DNA from: Sorangium aterium
GTDB lineage: Bacteria; Myxococcota_A; Polyangia; Polyangiales; Polyangiaceae
Direction of reading: 5' to 3'
NCBI RefSeq assembly: GCF_028368935.1
Contig: NZ_JAQNDK010000002.1
Location: 2,461,386 to 2,525,385 of the forward strand
DNA: 64,000 bases
Below, piece by piece: positions 42,033 to 50,600 of this stretch. The position numbers and the translations under genes are program-made. Position 1 is the first letter of the stretch, and each line of letters opens with the position of its first letter. Below the pieces are notes generated by a model. That model did not search any database, was not told where the DNA came from, and saw only the letters and a list, made by a program, of their open reading frames with translations.

Positions 42033-42782
42033 ATGAGCCTGGACGACCTGCTCGAAGACGTCCACGAGGACCGGCTCATCACCGGCGCGGTCCAGCGTGC
42101 GCTCGTCGCCTATGCCGTGATTCTCCCCGCAGATGTCCTCCGTGACGTCGAGACGCTCGCCACGAGGACGCTGTTCGTGCACCCGCTCGGGATCTCGTTC
42201 GTCGCCCGGCTCAGCCCAGGCGTCCGCGCCGAGGTGGACATGGACGACGATCTCGCCGAGCAGGCGCGGCAGGGGTTCGCGGTCGGCGAGATCATGATCT
42301 CGATGATGCGCGTGCTCCGCAGGCGGACGCGCGAGCGAGGCGAGCATCGCTTCTTGATGCCCGAGACGCCGATGCTCATGCTGCAAGCGTTCCTGGGCTA
42401 CTTCAACCCGGACCCGGCCCTCTGGACGATGGGCGATGACGCCGTGCACGGCTCGCTGGACCGCCTCTGCGAGGCCATCGTCGGCCTGTTCTTCACGGGC
42501 CTCGTCGTCGATGTGCTGGAGAGCCCATCGTCGCTCGACGACTGGGGGGAGACCGGCCGCGCGCTCTCCGCGGTGCTGCCGGCCATGACCGCGGCGCTCC
42601 GTGGCGCCAGGGCCCGGCTGTCCAGGCGCGACCGGCACGCGCTGGAGACCTACGATGCCTGCGGCTGGGATCCTGCGCGGCTCGAGCGCCGGCTGGGCGG
42701 CGGCCCGGAGCCCGCCCGCCCGGCGTTCTTCGCCCTGGGCGCGGCGCTCGCCGCAGAGCTCCGCGCCTCGCCGGCGAGCTGA
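42033..42782 (+). CDS. Hypothetical helical protein
   Basis: 249 residues, MSLDDLLEDVHEDRLITGAV onward, mostly alpha-helical, with Leu/Ala/Met-rich segments (LMLQAFLGYFNP and AIVGLFFTGLVVDVLESP), no clear signal peptide and no family recognised. Start: ATG 42033 has GGAG 6 nt upstream; an in-frame GTG at 42003 exists but is less well placed. The gene converges on the hybrid kinase gene. The three AT-rich repeats upstream suggest dedicated regulation. Confidence 0.5.
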   Translation: MSLDDLLEDVHEDRLITGAVQRALVAYAVILPADVLRDVETLATRTLFVHPLGISFVARLSPGVRAEVDMDDDLAEQARQGFAVGEIMISMMRVLRRRTRERGEHRFLMPETPMLMLQAFLGYFNPDPALWTMGDDAVHGSLDRLCEAIVGLFFTGLVVDVLESPSSLDDWGETGRALSAVLPAMTAALRGARARLSRRDRHALETYDACGWDPARLERRLGGGPEPARPAFFALGAALAAELRASPAS

Positions 42783-42834
42783 CGCCGCGGGGCCGGCGTG
42801 GTCGTCCGTGGTCGTGAGAACGCGCTCCCTCGCC

Positions 42835-45414
42835 TCACTCCGCCCCGTTCGCTTGCAGCGCGGGCAGCCACATGCGCACCGTCGTGCCCTCGCCCAGCGC
42901 GCTCTCGATACGGATGCTGCCGTGGTGCTCCTCGATGAACCGGTGCGTCAGCGACAGCCCGAGCCCGGTCCCTTGCCCGGGCGGCTTCGTCGTGAAGAAC
43001 GGCTCGAAGATGCGGCTCAGGTCCTCGGTGCGGATGCCGCAGCCGTGGTCGTGCACGTCGATCTCCACGCCGTGGATGTCGCCGCGCGGGAGCGGGCGAG
43101 CCTCGACCACCACGGCGCTGCCGTGCGGGCTGGCGTCGAGCGCATTGCCTATCACGTTGAGCAAGGCCGACTCGAGCTGCGATGCGTTGACGAGCACCTC
43201 GGGCAGCGCCGACGTGGTGCTGTCCGCCTCGAGGTGGACCCTGCGCTCGCGCGCCCGCGGCGCGGACAGGTCGACCGCGCGGCGGAGCGCCGCGCGCACG
43301 TCGCACGGCTCCCGGCCGATCGGCTTGCCGCGCGCGTACTCGAGCAGCGCCGTCACGAGATCCGAGCACCGGTTCGCCTGCCGCTCGATGGTGCTGAGCG
43401 CCTTCAGGATCGTGGCCTCGTCCGGCAGCCCGTGGCCCTTCCGGTGCCGCCTGAGCAGCAGCTGGGCGTTCATCAGGATGGCCGACACCGGGTTGTTCAT
43501 CTCGTGAGACAGCCCCGCCACAAGCGTCCCTATCGCCGCCATCTTGCCCGCCTGGAGGAGCTCCTGCTGCGTCTCCGAGAGCCGCTCCAGCGCCGCCGCG
43601 AGCTCGCGGTTCTTCGCTGCGAGCTCCAGATAGGCGCGGTGCAGCCGCTCCGCGGCGCGGACTCGCGCCCTGAGCTCCAGGGGGTCGAACGGCTTGCTCA
43701 TGTACTCGTCGGCGCCGACGTCGAGCCCCCCGACGGCCTCGGCGCCGCTCGCCCTGGCCGTCAAGAGGAGGACCGGGATGGCCCGGAGCGCGGGATCCCC
43801 CTTGATCCGCCGGACCAGCTCGAATCCGTCCATCTCCGGCATCATCACGTCCGAGACGATGACATCGGGCCGCTTCGCCGCGATCGACTCGAGCGCTTCC
43901 CGGCCGTTCGTCGCCAGGACGATCTCGTGTCCGGCCGACAGGATGTCTGCCAGGTAAGATCTCATGTCCGGGTTGTCTTCCACCACGAGCACGCGCGGCC
44001 CCTCCGCGCCGCCGTCGCCGCGGGGCGCGCCTGCGGCGGACAGCGGAGGCACCTCGAAGCCGCGGAGGTTGACCGACGACGGGGGGGCCTCGGAGGTGCC
44101 CGCGCCGTTGACCGACCTCGGCGGCTCTGGCGCGACGGGCGCCCGCCTCGCTGCCAGGAAATCCGCGGCGCGCGGGAGCCGCACGAAGAAGCGAGAGCCG
44201 ACCCCGGGCTCGCTCTCCACGCCGACCGTGCCGCCCATGAGCTCCGTGAGCTCCTTGGCCAGCGACAGCCCGATCCCCGTCCCCTCGTGCTTTCGCGTCG
44301 CCGAGGCGTCGATCTGCTGAAACCGTTGAAAGAGCAGGTGTCTCCTGTCCTCCGGGATGCCAGGACCGGTGTCCTCGACCGAGAGCTCGAACTGGCCATC
44401 GAGCGCCCTCAGGTCGACGGTGACGCGCCCGCCAGGCGGGGTAAACTTCAGCGCGTTGCCCAGCAGGTTGAGCGCGATCTTCTCGAGCTTGCGCCGGTCG
44501 GCGGGGACCCTCCGCAGCTCGGGATCCAGGTGAATCGATAGATCGAGCCCACCGCGCGCCGCCGCCGGGCGAGCCTCCTCCACCATGTCCGACACCAGCT
44601 CTCCGACGTCGACGGCCTCCCAGTCGATCTGCATCTTGCCGGCCTCGATCTTCTGATGATCGAGGACATCGTCGACCAGCCGTCGGAGCCGCCGCCCGCT
44701 GCGCTGGACGAGCTCGAGGTCGGTCCGCACCCGCGGCGAGAGCGGTTCGTCCCGGTTGGACAGGAGCGACTCGAGCGGTCCCAGGATGAGGGAGAGCGGC
44801 GTCCGGAGCTCGTGGCTCATCACCGTGAGGAACTCTCCCTTGGCGCAGGCCGCGGCGTCCGCCGCCTCCTTGGCCTTCTGGAGCTCGATCTCCATGCGTT
44901 TGCGCTCGGTGATGTCCGCGTAGATCCCGAGGATCCCCGTCACATCGCCGCGCTCGTCGCGGATGGGCACCTTGCTTGTGAGCAGGAACCGCTGCTCGCC
45001 GTCCGGGCGGAGCAGCGGCTCCTCGACGTCGAGCATCGGGGTGCCGCCCTCCATGACCTCCCGGTCGATGCGCACGAAGCACTCCGCGTTCTTGCTGCCC
45101 CACACGTCGAAATCGGTCTTGCCGACGAGGTTCTCCAGCACCTTCGTGTTGGTGTCGTTGAGGAAGTTCTGATTTCCCCCGAGAAACCGTCCATGACGGT
45201 CTTTCCAGAAGATGGCGTGGGGGACGTTGGCGATGACGTACTTGAGCACCGCCTGCTGCTGATCGACGGGCTGCGGCGTCCATTCCTGGGCGGCGGTGCC
45301 AGTCGGGGCCTCGTCCGGCGGCGCCACACGGGGCGTCCTCGCGCGTGCTTCGCGCGTCCGACGGGCCGCGAGGAGCCTGCTGATCTTGGCGGAGAGGCGG
45401 TAGAGACGTCTCAT
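42835..45414 (-). CDS. Double-kinase hybrid: PAS-HisKA-HATPase-REC-HisKA-HATPase
   Basis: 859 residues, soluble (no membrane helix). PAS (about 55-180) feeds a first kinase core with H201 in SHELRTPLS and an ATPase (LLGNALKFTPPGG, DTGPGI and HEGTGIGLS). A receiver domain with D522 (VIVSDVMMPEMDG) follows, then a second, different kinase core with H637 in SHEMNNPVS and ATPase motifs NVIGNALDASPHG and GQGTGLGLS. The order kinase-receiver-kinase in one chain implies an internal phosphorelay. Another start about 14 codons upstream is possible. No cognate output regulator is adjacent; the pfa operon starts 560 bp away in the opposite direction. Confidence 0.87.
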   Translation of the reverse strand: MRRLYRLSAKISRLLAARRTREARARTPRVAPPDEAPTGTAAQEWTPQPVDQQQAVLKYVIANVPHAIFWKDRHGRFLGGNQNFLNDTNTKVLENLVGKTDFDVWGSKNAECFVRIDREVMEGGTPMLDVEEPLLRPDGEQRFLLTSKVPIRDERGDVTGILGIYADITERKRMEIELQKAKEAADAAACAKGEFLTVMSHELRTPLSLILGPLESLLSNRDEPLSPRVRTDLELVQRSGRRLRRLVDDVLDHQKIEAGKMQIDWEAVDVGELVSDMVEEARPAAARGGLDLSIHLDPELRRVPADRRKLEKIALNLLGNALKFTPPGGRVTVDLRALDGQFELSVEDTGPGIPEDRRHLLFQRFQQIDASATRKHEGTGIGLSLAKELTELMGGTVGVESEPGVGSRFFVRLPRAADFLAARRAPVAPEPPRSVNGAGTSEAPPSSVNLRGFEVPPLSAAGAPRGDGGAEGPRVLVVEDNPDMRSYLADILSAGHEIVLATNGREALESIAAKRPDVIVSDVMMPEMDGFELVRRIKGDPALRAIPVLLLTARASGAEAVGGLDVGADEYMSKPFDPLELRARVRAAERLHRAYLELAAKNRELAAALERLSETQQELLQAGKMAAIGTLVAGLSHEMNNPVSAILMNAQLLLRRHRKGHGLPDEATILKALSTIERQANRCSDLVTALLEYARGKPIGREPCDVRAALRRAVDLSAPRARERRVHLEADSTTSALPEVLVNASQLESALLNVIGNALDASPHGSAVVVEARPLPRGDIHGVEIDVHDHGCGIRTEDLSRIFEPFFTTKPPGQGTGLGLSLTHRFIEEHHGSIRIESALGEGTTVRMWLPALQANGAE

Positions 45415-45851
45415 CGTCGTATCGTCACAGGAGCATAAGGCGAGCGCGGGCGACATCAAACCTGCTGGGCACGGGAACGCCGCAGCCGAGCACGCACGGC
45501 CGTGGAAAATGACACCCGAGCAGGCTGGCGCGTCGGATCCGCCGCTCACCTCGCCGCCGGGCGCTGTGGTAGCGCCTGGTGTCGGTCCCGTCGAGCCCTC
45601 CCGGCGGCGCCGGCCTGCGCACGTCGCCGCCCTCGTCCCACCCGCCCTGAGCCGGCGCCCGCGCACGGCGGCGACGGGTCCTCTCCGTCAACCTCGATGG
45701 GGTCTCTCTGACGCTCCGGACGGGCCTTCGTCTCCTCGAGCGCGTGGGGGATCGATGCGGAGGGGTGAGCGCCGCGCTGCGGCGCGTGTGACAGACACGA
45801 AACAAAGGCGCGGTGCGTCACGAGGGCGCGTCAGGCCCGCAGGAGCCGAGG

Positions 45852-45863
45852 GAAAGCGCTTTC
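45852..45863. promoter_or_regulatory. LacI-type palindromic operator upstream of pfa1
   Basis: The perfect 12-nt palindrome gaaagcgctttc, with central CG flanked by AAG/CTT, matches the general LacI/CcpA-family operator design. It lies about 113 bp before the pfa1 start codon and about 75 bp upstream of the candidate -10. Confidence 0.5.
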
Positions 45864-45935
45864 ATCGCCGGGTGAACGGGTCCGGCGCGCCGTTGCGCCG
45901 TGACCGAACCATTACCGCAGGCCGCTCACGACGGG

Positions 45936-45944
45936 TGTTATAGA
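45936..45944 (+). promoter_or_regulatory. Extended -10 promoter candidate for pfa operon
   Basis: TGTTATAGA fits the extended -10 pattern TGnTATAAT at 6 of 8 defined positions, 31 nt before the pfa1 ATG. A good -35 at standard spacing is not evident, as expected for extended -10 promoters. Confidence 0.35.
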
Positions 45945-45975
45945 GGCCGTGCTTGTCATTAGGAGGCAGCTCAGC

Positions 45976-47625
45976 ATGATTGAGGATCCGCAGGTCATCC
46001 GCAGCGCCGGCCTCCAGCCGATCGGCATCTGGCGCAGCGGGCCCTGGCTCCCCGCGTTCACATCGACAGACTTGCGGGAGGCCGTCTCCTGCGTGCGAGA
46101 GCCGGTGCACGTGGTGCGTGAGACGCCGGATGGGCGCGTCGGCGTGTCCCGGGGCGGCGCTGTCCTCCGCGAGGATCAGGTCAATGGGGTCCCCACGTTC
46201 CCGCTCCTCGGCACGCTGCCCGCCCTGTACCCGGAGTGGCTCGGAGACCGCTCCTTCGTCGAGGTCCACGGCCTGCGCTTCCCCTACGTGGCCGGCGCGA
46301 TGGCGAACGGCATCCACACGACGCGGCTCACGATCGCGATGGCCAAGGCAGGCATGATGGGGTTCTTCGGCGCCGCAGGCCTCGGGCTGCACCGGATCGA
46401 GCAGGCGATCGACGAAATTTCCGCGGCGCTCGGCGCGGACGGCCCCACCTGGGGCTGCAACCTCATCCACGCTCCGAACCAGCCCAGGCTGGAGAGCGAC
46501 ACGGTGGAGCTCTACCTGAAGAGGGGAGTCCGGCGGGCCGAGGCGGCCGCCTACATGGGCCTGAACCCGATGGTCGTGCGGTTCGCCTACAGCGGCGTCA
46601 AGCGCTTGCCCGACGGCCGCGTCGACCGGAAGAACCACCTGTTCGCGAAGATCTCGCGCCCGGAGGTCGCCGCGCGCTTCCTGTCGCCCGCGCCGGCCGA
46701 GATCCTCGATACCTGCGTTCGCAACGGGTGGCTCACCCGCGACGAGGCGGAGCTCGCGCGGAGCCTGCCGGTCGCCGAGGACATCACCGTGGAAGCGGAC
46801 TCCGGCGGTCACACCGACAACCAGCCCCTCGTCGCGCTGTTCCCCGTGATCCTCGGCGTCCGCGACGAGCTCGCGGCGAAGTACGGGTATCACCGGCCGA
46901 TCCGCGTCGGCGCCGCCGGCGGCCTCTCCACGCCGGAGTCGATCGCCGCCGCGTTCGCGCTCGGGGCCGCGTACGTGCTCACGGGCTCGGTCAACCAGTC
47001 GTGCATCGAGTCGGGCCTCTCCGACGAGGGCAAGAAGATGCTGGCCCAGGCCGATCTCCCGGACGTTGTGATGACGCCGGCCGCCGACATGTTCGAGCTC
47101 GGCGTGCAGGTCCAGGTGCTCAAGCGCGGCACGATGTTCGGTGTCCGCGCGCAGCGGCTCTACGACCTCTACGTCGCCCACGACTCCATCGAGTCGCTGC
47201 CCACGGACGTGCGCGCGCGCATCGAGAGGGAGCTGTTCCAGATGTCGTGCGACGAGGTGTGGGCGGGCTGCGAGCGGTTCTTCACGGAGCGCGACCCCGC
47301 GGAGCTCGAGCGCGCCGCGCGCGAGCCGAAGCACAAGATGGCGCTGATCTTCCGCTGGTATCTCGGCATGTCCAGCAAGTGGGCGATCGCCGGGGACCCG
47401 AAGCGCCGCGCCGATTACCAGATCTGGTGCGGCCCGGCCATGGGCGCGTTCAACCGCTGGGTCAAGGGGTCGTTCCTCGAGGACCCGGCGCGCCGCACGG
47501 CGGTCCAGGTCGCGCGCAACCTGCTCGAGGGCGCGGCCGTCGTCACGCGCGCGCAGCAGCTCCGGACGTACGGCGTCCCCGTGCCGAGCGCCGCATTCCA
47601 CTTCACTCCTCGCCCGCTCGCCTGA
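45976..47625 (+). CDS. pfa1: PUFA synthase enoyl reductase subunit (PfaD-like)
   Basis: 549 residues. It is an FMN-binding TIM-barrel enoyl reductase of the PfaD type, which saturates the trans-2-enoyl intermediate bound to the ACPs of the PUFA synthase. Visible family regions include HGLRFPYVAGAMANGIHT, AKAGMMGFFGAAGLGL, WGCNLIHAPNQP, VRFAYSGVK, VEADSGGHTDNQP, RVGAAGGLSTPES and GAAYVLTGSVNQ. The start MIEDPQVIRSAG has AGGAGG 9 nt upstream. The stop lies 26 bp before pfa2, so it is the first gene of a three-gene operon. Myxobacterial pfa clusters place this subunit first, unlike marine gamma-proteobacteria, where pfaD is last. Confidence 0.93.
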   Translation: MIEDPQVIRSAGLQPIGIWRSGPWLPAFTSTDLREAVSCVREPVHVVRETPDGRVGVSRGGAVLREDQVNGVPTFPLLGTLPALYPEWLGDRSFVEVHGLRFPYVAGAMANGIHTTRLTIAMAKAGMMGFFGAAGLGLHRIEQAIDEISAALGADGPTWGCNLIHAPNQPRLESDTVELYLKRGVRRAEAAAYMGLNPMVVRFAYSGVKRLPDGRVDRKNHLFAKISRPEVAARFLSPAPAEILDTCVRNGWLTRDEAELARSLPVAEDITVEADSGGHTDNQPLVALFPVILGVRDELAAKYGYHRPIRVGAAGGLSTPESIAAAFALGAAYVLTGSVNQSCIESGLSDEGKKMLAQADLPDVVMTPAADMFELGVQVQVLKRGTMFGVRAQRLYDLYVAHDSIESLPTDVRARIERELFQMSCDEVWAGCERFFTERDPAELERAAREPKHKMALIFRWYLGMSSKWAIAGDPKRRADYQIWCGPAMGAFNRWVKGSFLEDPARRTAVQVARNLLEGAAVVTRAQQLRTYGVPVPSAAFHFTPRPLA

Positions 47626-47651
47626 GCGCCTGATCATCTGCCGAGGTCCTC

Positions 47652-50600
47652 ATGCACCCTTCGTCTTCGCGTATCCCGTCCATCGCCGTCGTCGGCGTGA
47701 GCGCCATCTTCCCCGGCTCGCTGGACGCGCACGGCTTCTGGCGTGACATCCTGTCCGGGACAGACCTCATCACGGAGGTCCCGAGCACCCACTGGCTGGT
47801 CGAGGACTACTATGATCCCGACCCGTCCGCCCCGGACAAGACCTATGCGAAGCGCGGCGCCTTTCTCAAGAACGTGCCGTTCGATCCGCTCGAGTGGGGC
47901 GTCCCGCCCTCGATCGTGCCGGCGACGGACACGACGCAGCTGCTCGCGCTGATCGTGGCGAAGCGGGTCCTGGAGGACGCGGCGCAGGGGCAGTTCGAGG
48001 CGATGAACCGCGAGCGGATGAGCGTGATCCTCGGCGTCACCTCCGCGCAGGAGCTGCTCGCGTCGATGGTGAGCCGGATCCAGCGGCCGGTGTGGGCGAA
48101 GGCGCTCCGCGACCTCGGGTATCCGGAGGACGAGGTGAAGCGCGCCTGCGACAAGATCGCAGGCAACTACGTGCCGTGGCAGGAGTCGAGCTTTCCTGGC
48201 CTGCTCGGGAACGTGGTGGCCGGGCGCATCGCGAACCGGCTCGACCTCGGCGGGACGAACTGCGTGACCGACGCGGCGTGCGCGTCGTCGCTGTCGGCGA
48301 TGTCGATGGCGATCAACGAGCTGGCGCTCGGGCAGTCCGATCTCGTGATCGCGGGCGGCTGCGACACGATGAACGACGCGTTCATGTACATGTGCTTCAG
48401 CAAGACGCCCGCGCTGTCCAAGTCGGGCGACTGCCGGCCGTTCTCCGACAAGGCCGACGGCACGCTGCTCGGCGAGGGCATCGCGATGGTGGCGCTCAAG
48501 CGGCTCGACGACGCCGAGCGCGACGGGGACCGGGTCTACGCGGTGATCCGCGGGATCGGCTCGTCCTCGGACGGGCGGAGCAAGAGCGTGTACGCGCCGG
48601 TGCCGGAAGGGCAGGCGAAGGCGATCCGCCGGACGTACGCCGCCGCGGGGTACGGCCCCGAGACCGTGGAGCTGATGGAGGCGCACGGCACCGGGACGAA
48701 GGCCGGCGACGCGGCCGAGTTCGAGGGCCTGCGCGCGATGTTCGACGCGTCGGGGCGCGCTGACCGCCAGTGGTGCGCGCTCGGCAGCGTGAAGTCGCAG
48801 ATCGGCCACACCAAGGCGGCGGCCGGCGCGGCCGGCCTGTTCAAGGCGATCATGGCGCTGCACCACAAGGTGCTCCCGCCGACCATCAAGGTCGACAAGC
48901 CGAACCCCAAGCTCGACATAGAAAAGACCGCTTTCTATCTGAACACCCAGGCGCGGCCGTGGATCCGGCCGGGGGACCACCCGCGGCGGGCGTCGGTGAG
49001 CTCGTTCGGCTTCGGCGGCTCGAACTTCCACGTGGCGCTGGAGGAGTACACGGGCCCGGCGCCGAAGGCGTGGCGGGTGCGGGCCTTGCCGGCGGAGCTG
49101 TTCCTCCTGTCGGCGGACACGCCGGCGGCGCTCGCGGATCGCGCGCGGGCGCTGGCGAAGGAGGCGGAGGTGCCCGAGATCCTGCGCTTCCTGGCGCGGG
49201 AGTCGGTGCTCTCGTTCGACGCGTCGAGGCCGGCGCGGCTCGGGCTGTGCGCGGCGGACGAGGCGGATCTCAGGAAGAAGCTCGAGCAGGTCGCGGCGCA
49301 CCTCGAGGCGAGGCCGGAGCAGGCGCTCTCGGCGCCGCTCGTGCACTGCGCGAGCGGGGAGGCGCCGGGGCGGGTGGCGTTCCTGTTCCCGGGGCAGGGG
49401 AGCCAGTACGTCGGGATGGGCGCGGACGCGCTCATGACGTTCGACCCGGCCCGCGCGGCCTGGGACGCGGCGGCGGGCGTCGCGATCGCGGACGCGCCGC
49501 TGCACGAGGTGGTGTTCCCGCGGCCGGTGTTCTCGGACGAGGACCGGGCGGCGCAGGAGGCGCGGCTCCGCGAGACGCGGTGGGCGCAGCCGGCGATCGG
49601 CGCGACGAGCCTCTCGCACCTCGCGCTGCTCGCGGCGCTCGGGGTGCGGGCCGAGGCGTTCGCGGGCCACAGCTTCGGCGAGATCACGGCGCTGCACGCG
49701 GCCGGGGCGCTGTCCGCGGCGGACCTCCTGCGCGTGGCGCGGCGGCGCGGCGAGCTGATGGGCGCCGCGTCGTCGGAGCGGGGCGCGATGATCGCGGTCC
49801 CGCGGGGGATCGACGAGGTGCGGGCGCTGGGCCTCGGCGGCGTGGTGATCGCGAATCACAACGGCCCGAAGCAGGTGGTGCTGTCGGGGTCGGTCGCGGC
49901 GATCGAGGCCGCGGAGGAGCGGCTGAAGGGCGTCGGGATCCAGGCGCGGCGCCTCGACGTGGCCGCGGCGTTCCACTCGCCGCTCGTGGCGGAGGCGAGC
50001 GCGCCGCTCCGCGAGTTCCTGGCGGGCATCGCGGTCGAGGCGCCGGCGGCGCCCGTGTACAGCAACGCGGAGATCGAGCCGTACGCGGGCGGCGGCGACG
50101 CGGCGCGCGACCGGCTGGCGCGGCAGCTCGCGGAGCCGGTGCGGTTCGTGGAGGAGATCGAGCGGATGTACGCGGACGGCGTGCGCACGTTCGTCGAGGT
50201 CGGGCCGGGCTCGGTGCTGACGAACCTGGTCGGCGACATCCTGAGCGGTCGGCCGCACCGGGCGGTGGCGCTCGACCGCAAGGGCAAGCACGGCGTGACG
50301 AGCCTGCTCGAGGCGGTGGCGCGGCTCGCCGTGGCCGGGGTGCCGCTGGACGCGCGGGTCCTCTGGGAAGGCTTCGCGGCGCCGAGCGATCCGCGGGCGC
50401 TGCCGAAGCCGAAGCTGGCGCTGCAGATCAACGGGAGCAACTACGGCAAGCCGTATCCGCCGCAGGGGGGCGCGAAGGCGCTGCCGGCGGCGAGCCCGCC
50501 GCGGGCGGCGCAGAAGCCGGCGCCGGAGGCGGCGCGGGCGGTGGCGAGCGCGCCGCGGCCGGTGGCGAGCGCGTCGCAGGCGGTGGTGAGCGCGTCGCGG

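Larger units (their letters stand above)
45415..45975. other. Divergent region between hybrid kinase and pfa operon
   Basis: About 560 bp. It contains a perfect palindrome, gaaagcgctttc (45852-45863), typical of LacI-family operators, an extended -10-like TGTTATAGA (45936-45944) and the pfa1 ribosome binding site aggagg (45961-45966). The centre is rich in chance open frames with no recognisable protein. Confidence 0.55.
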
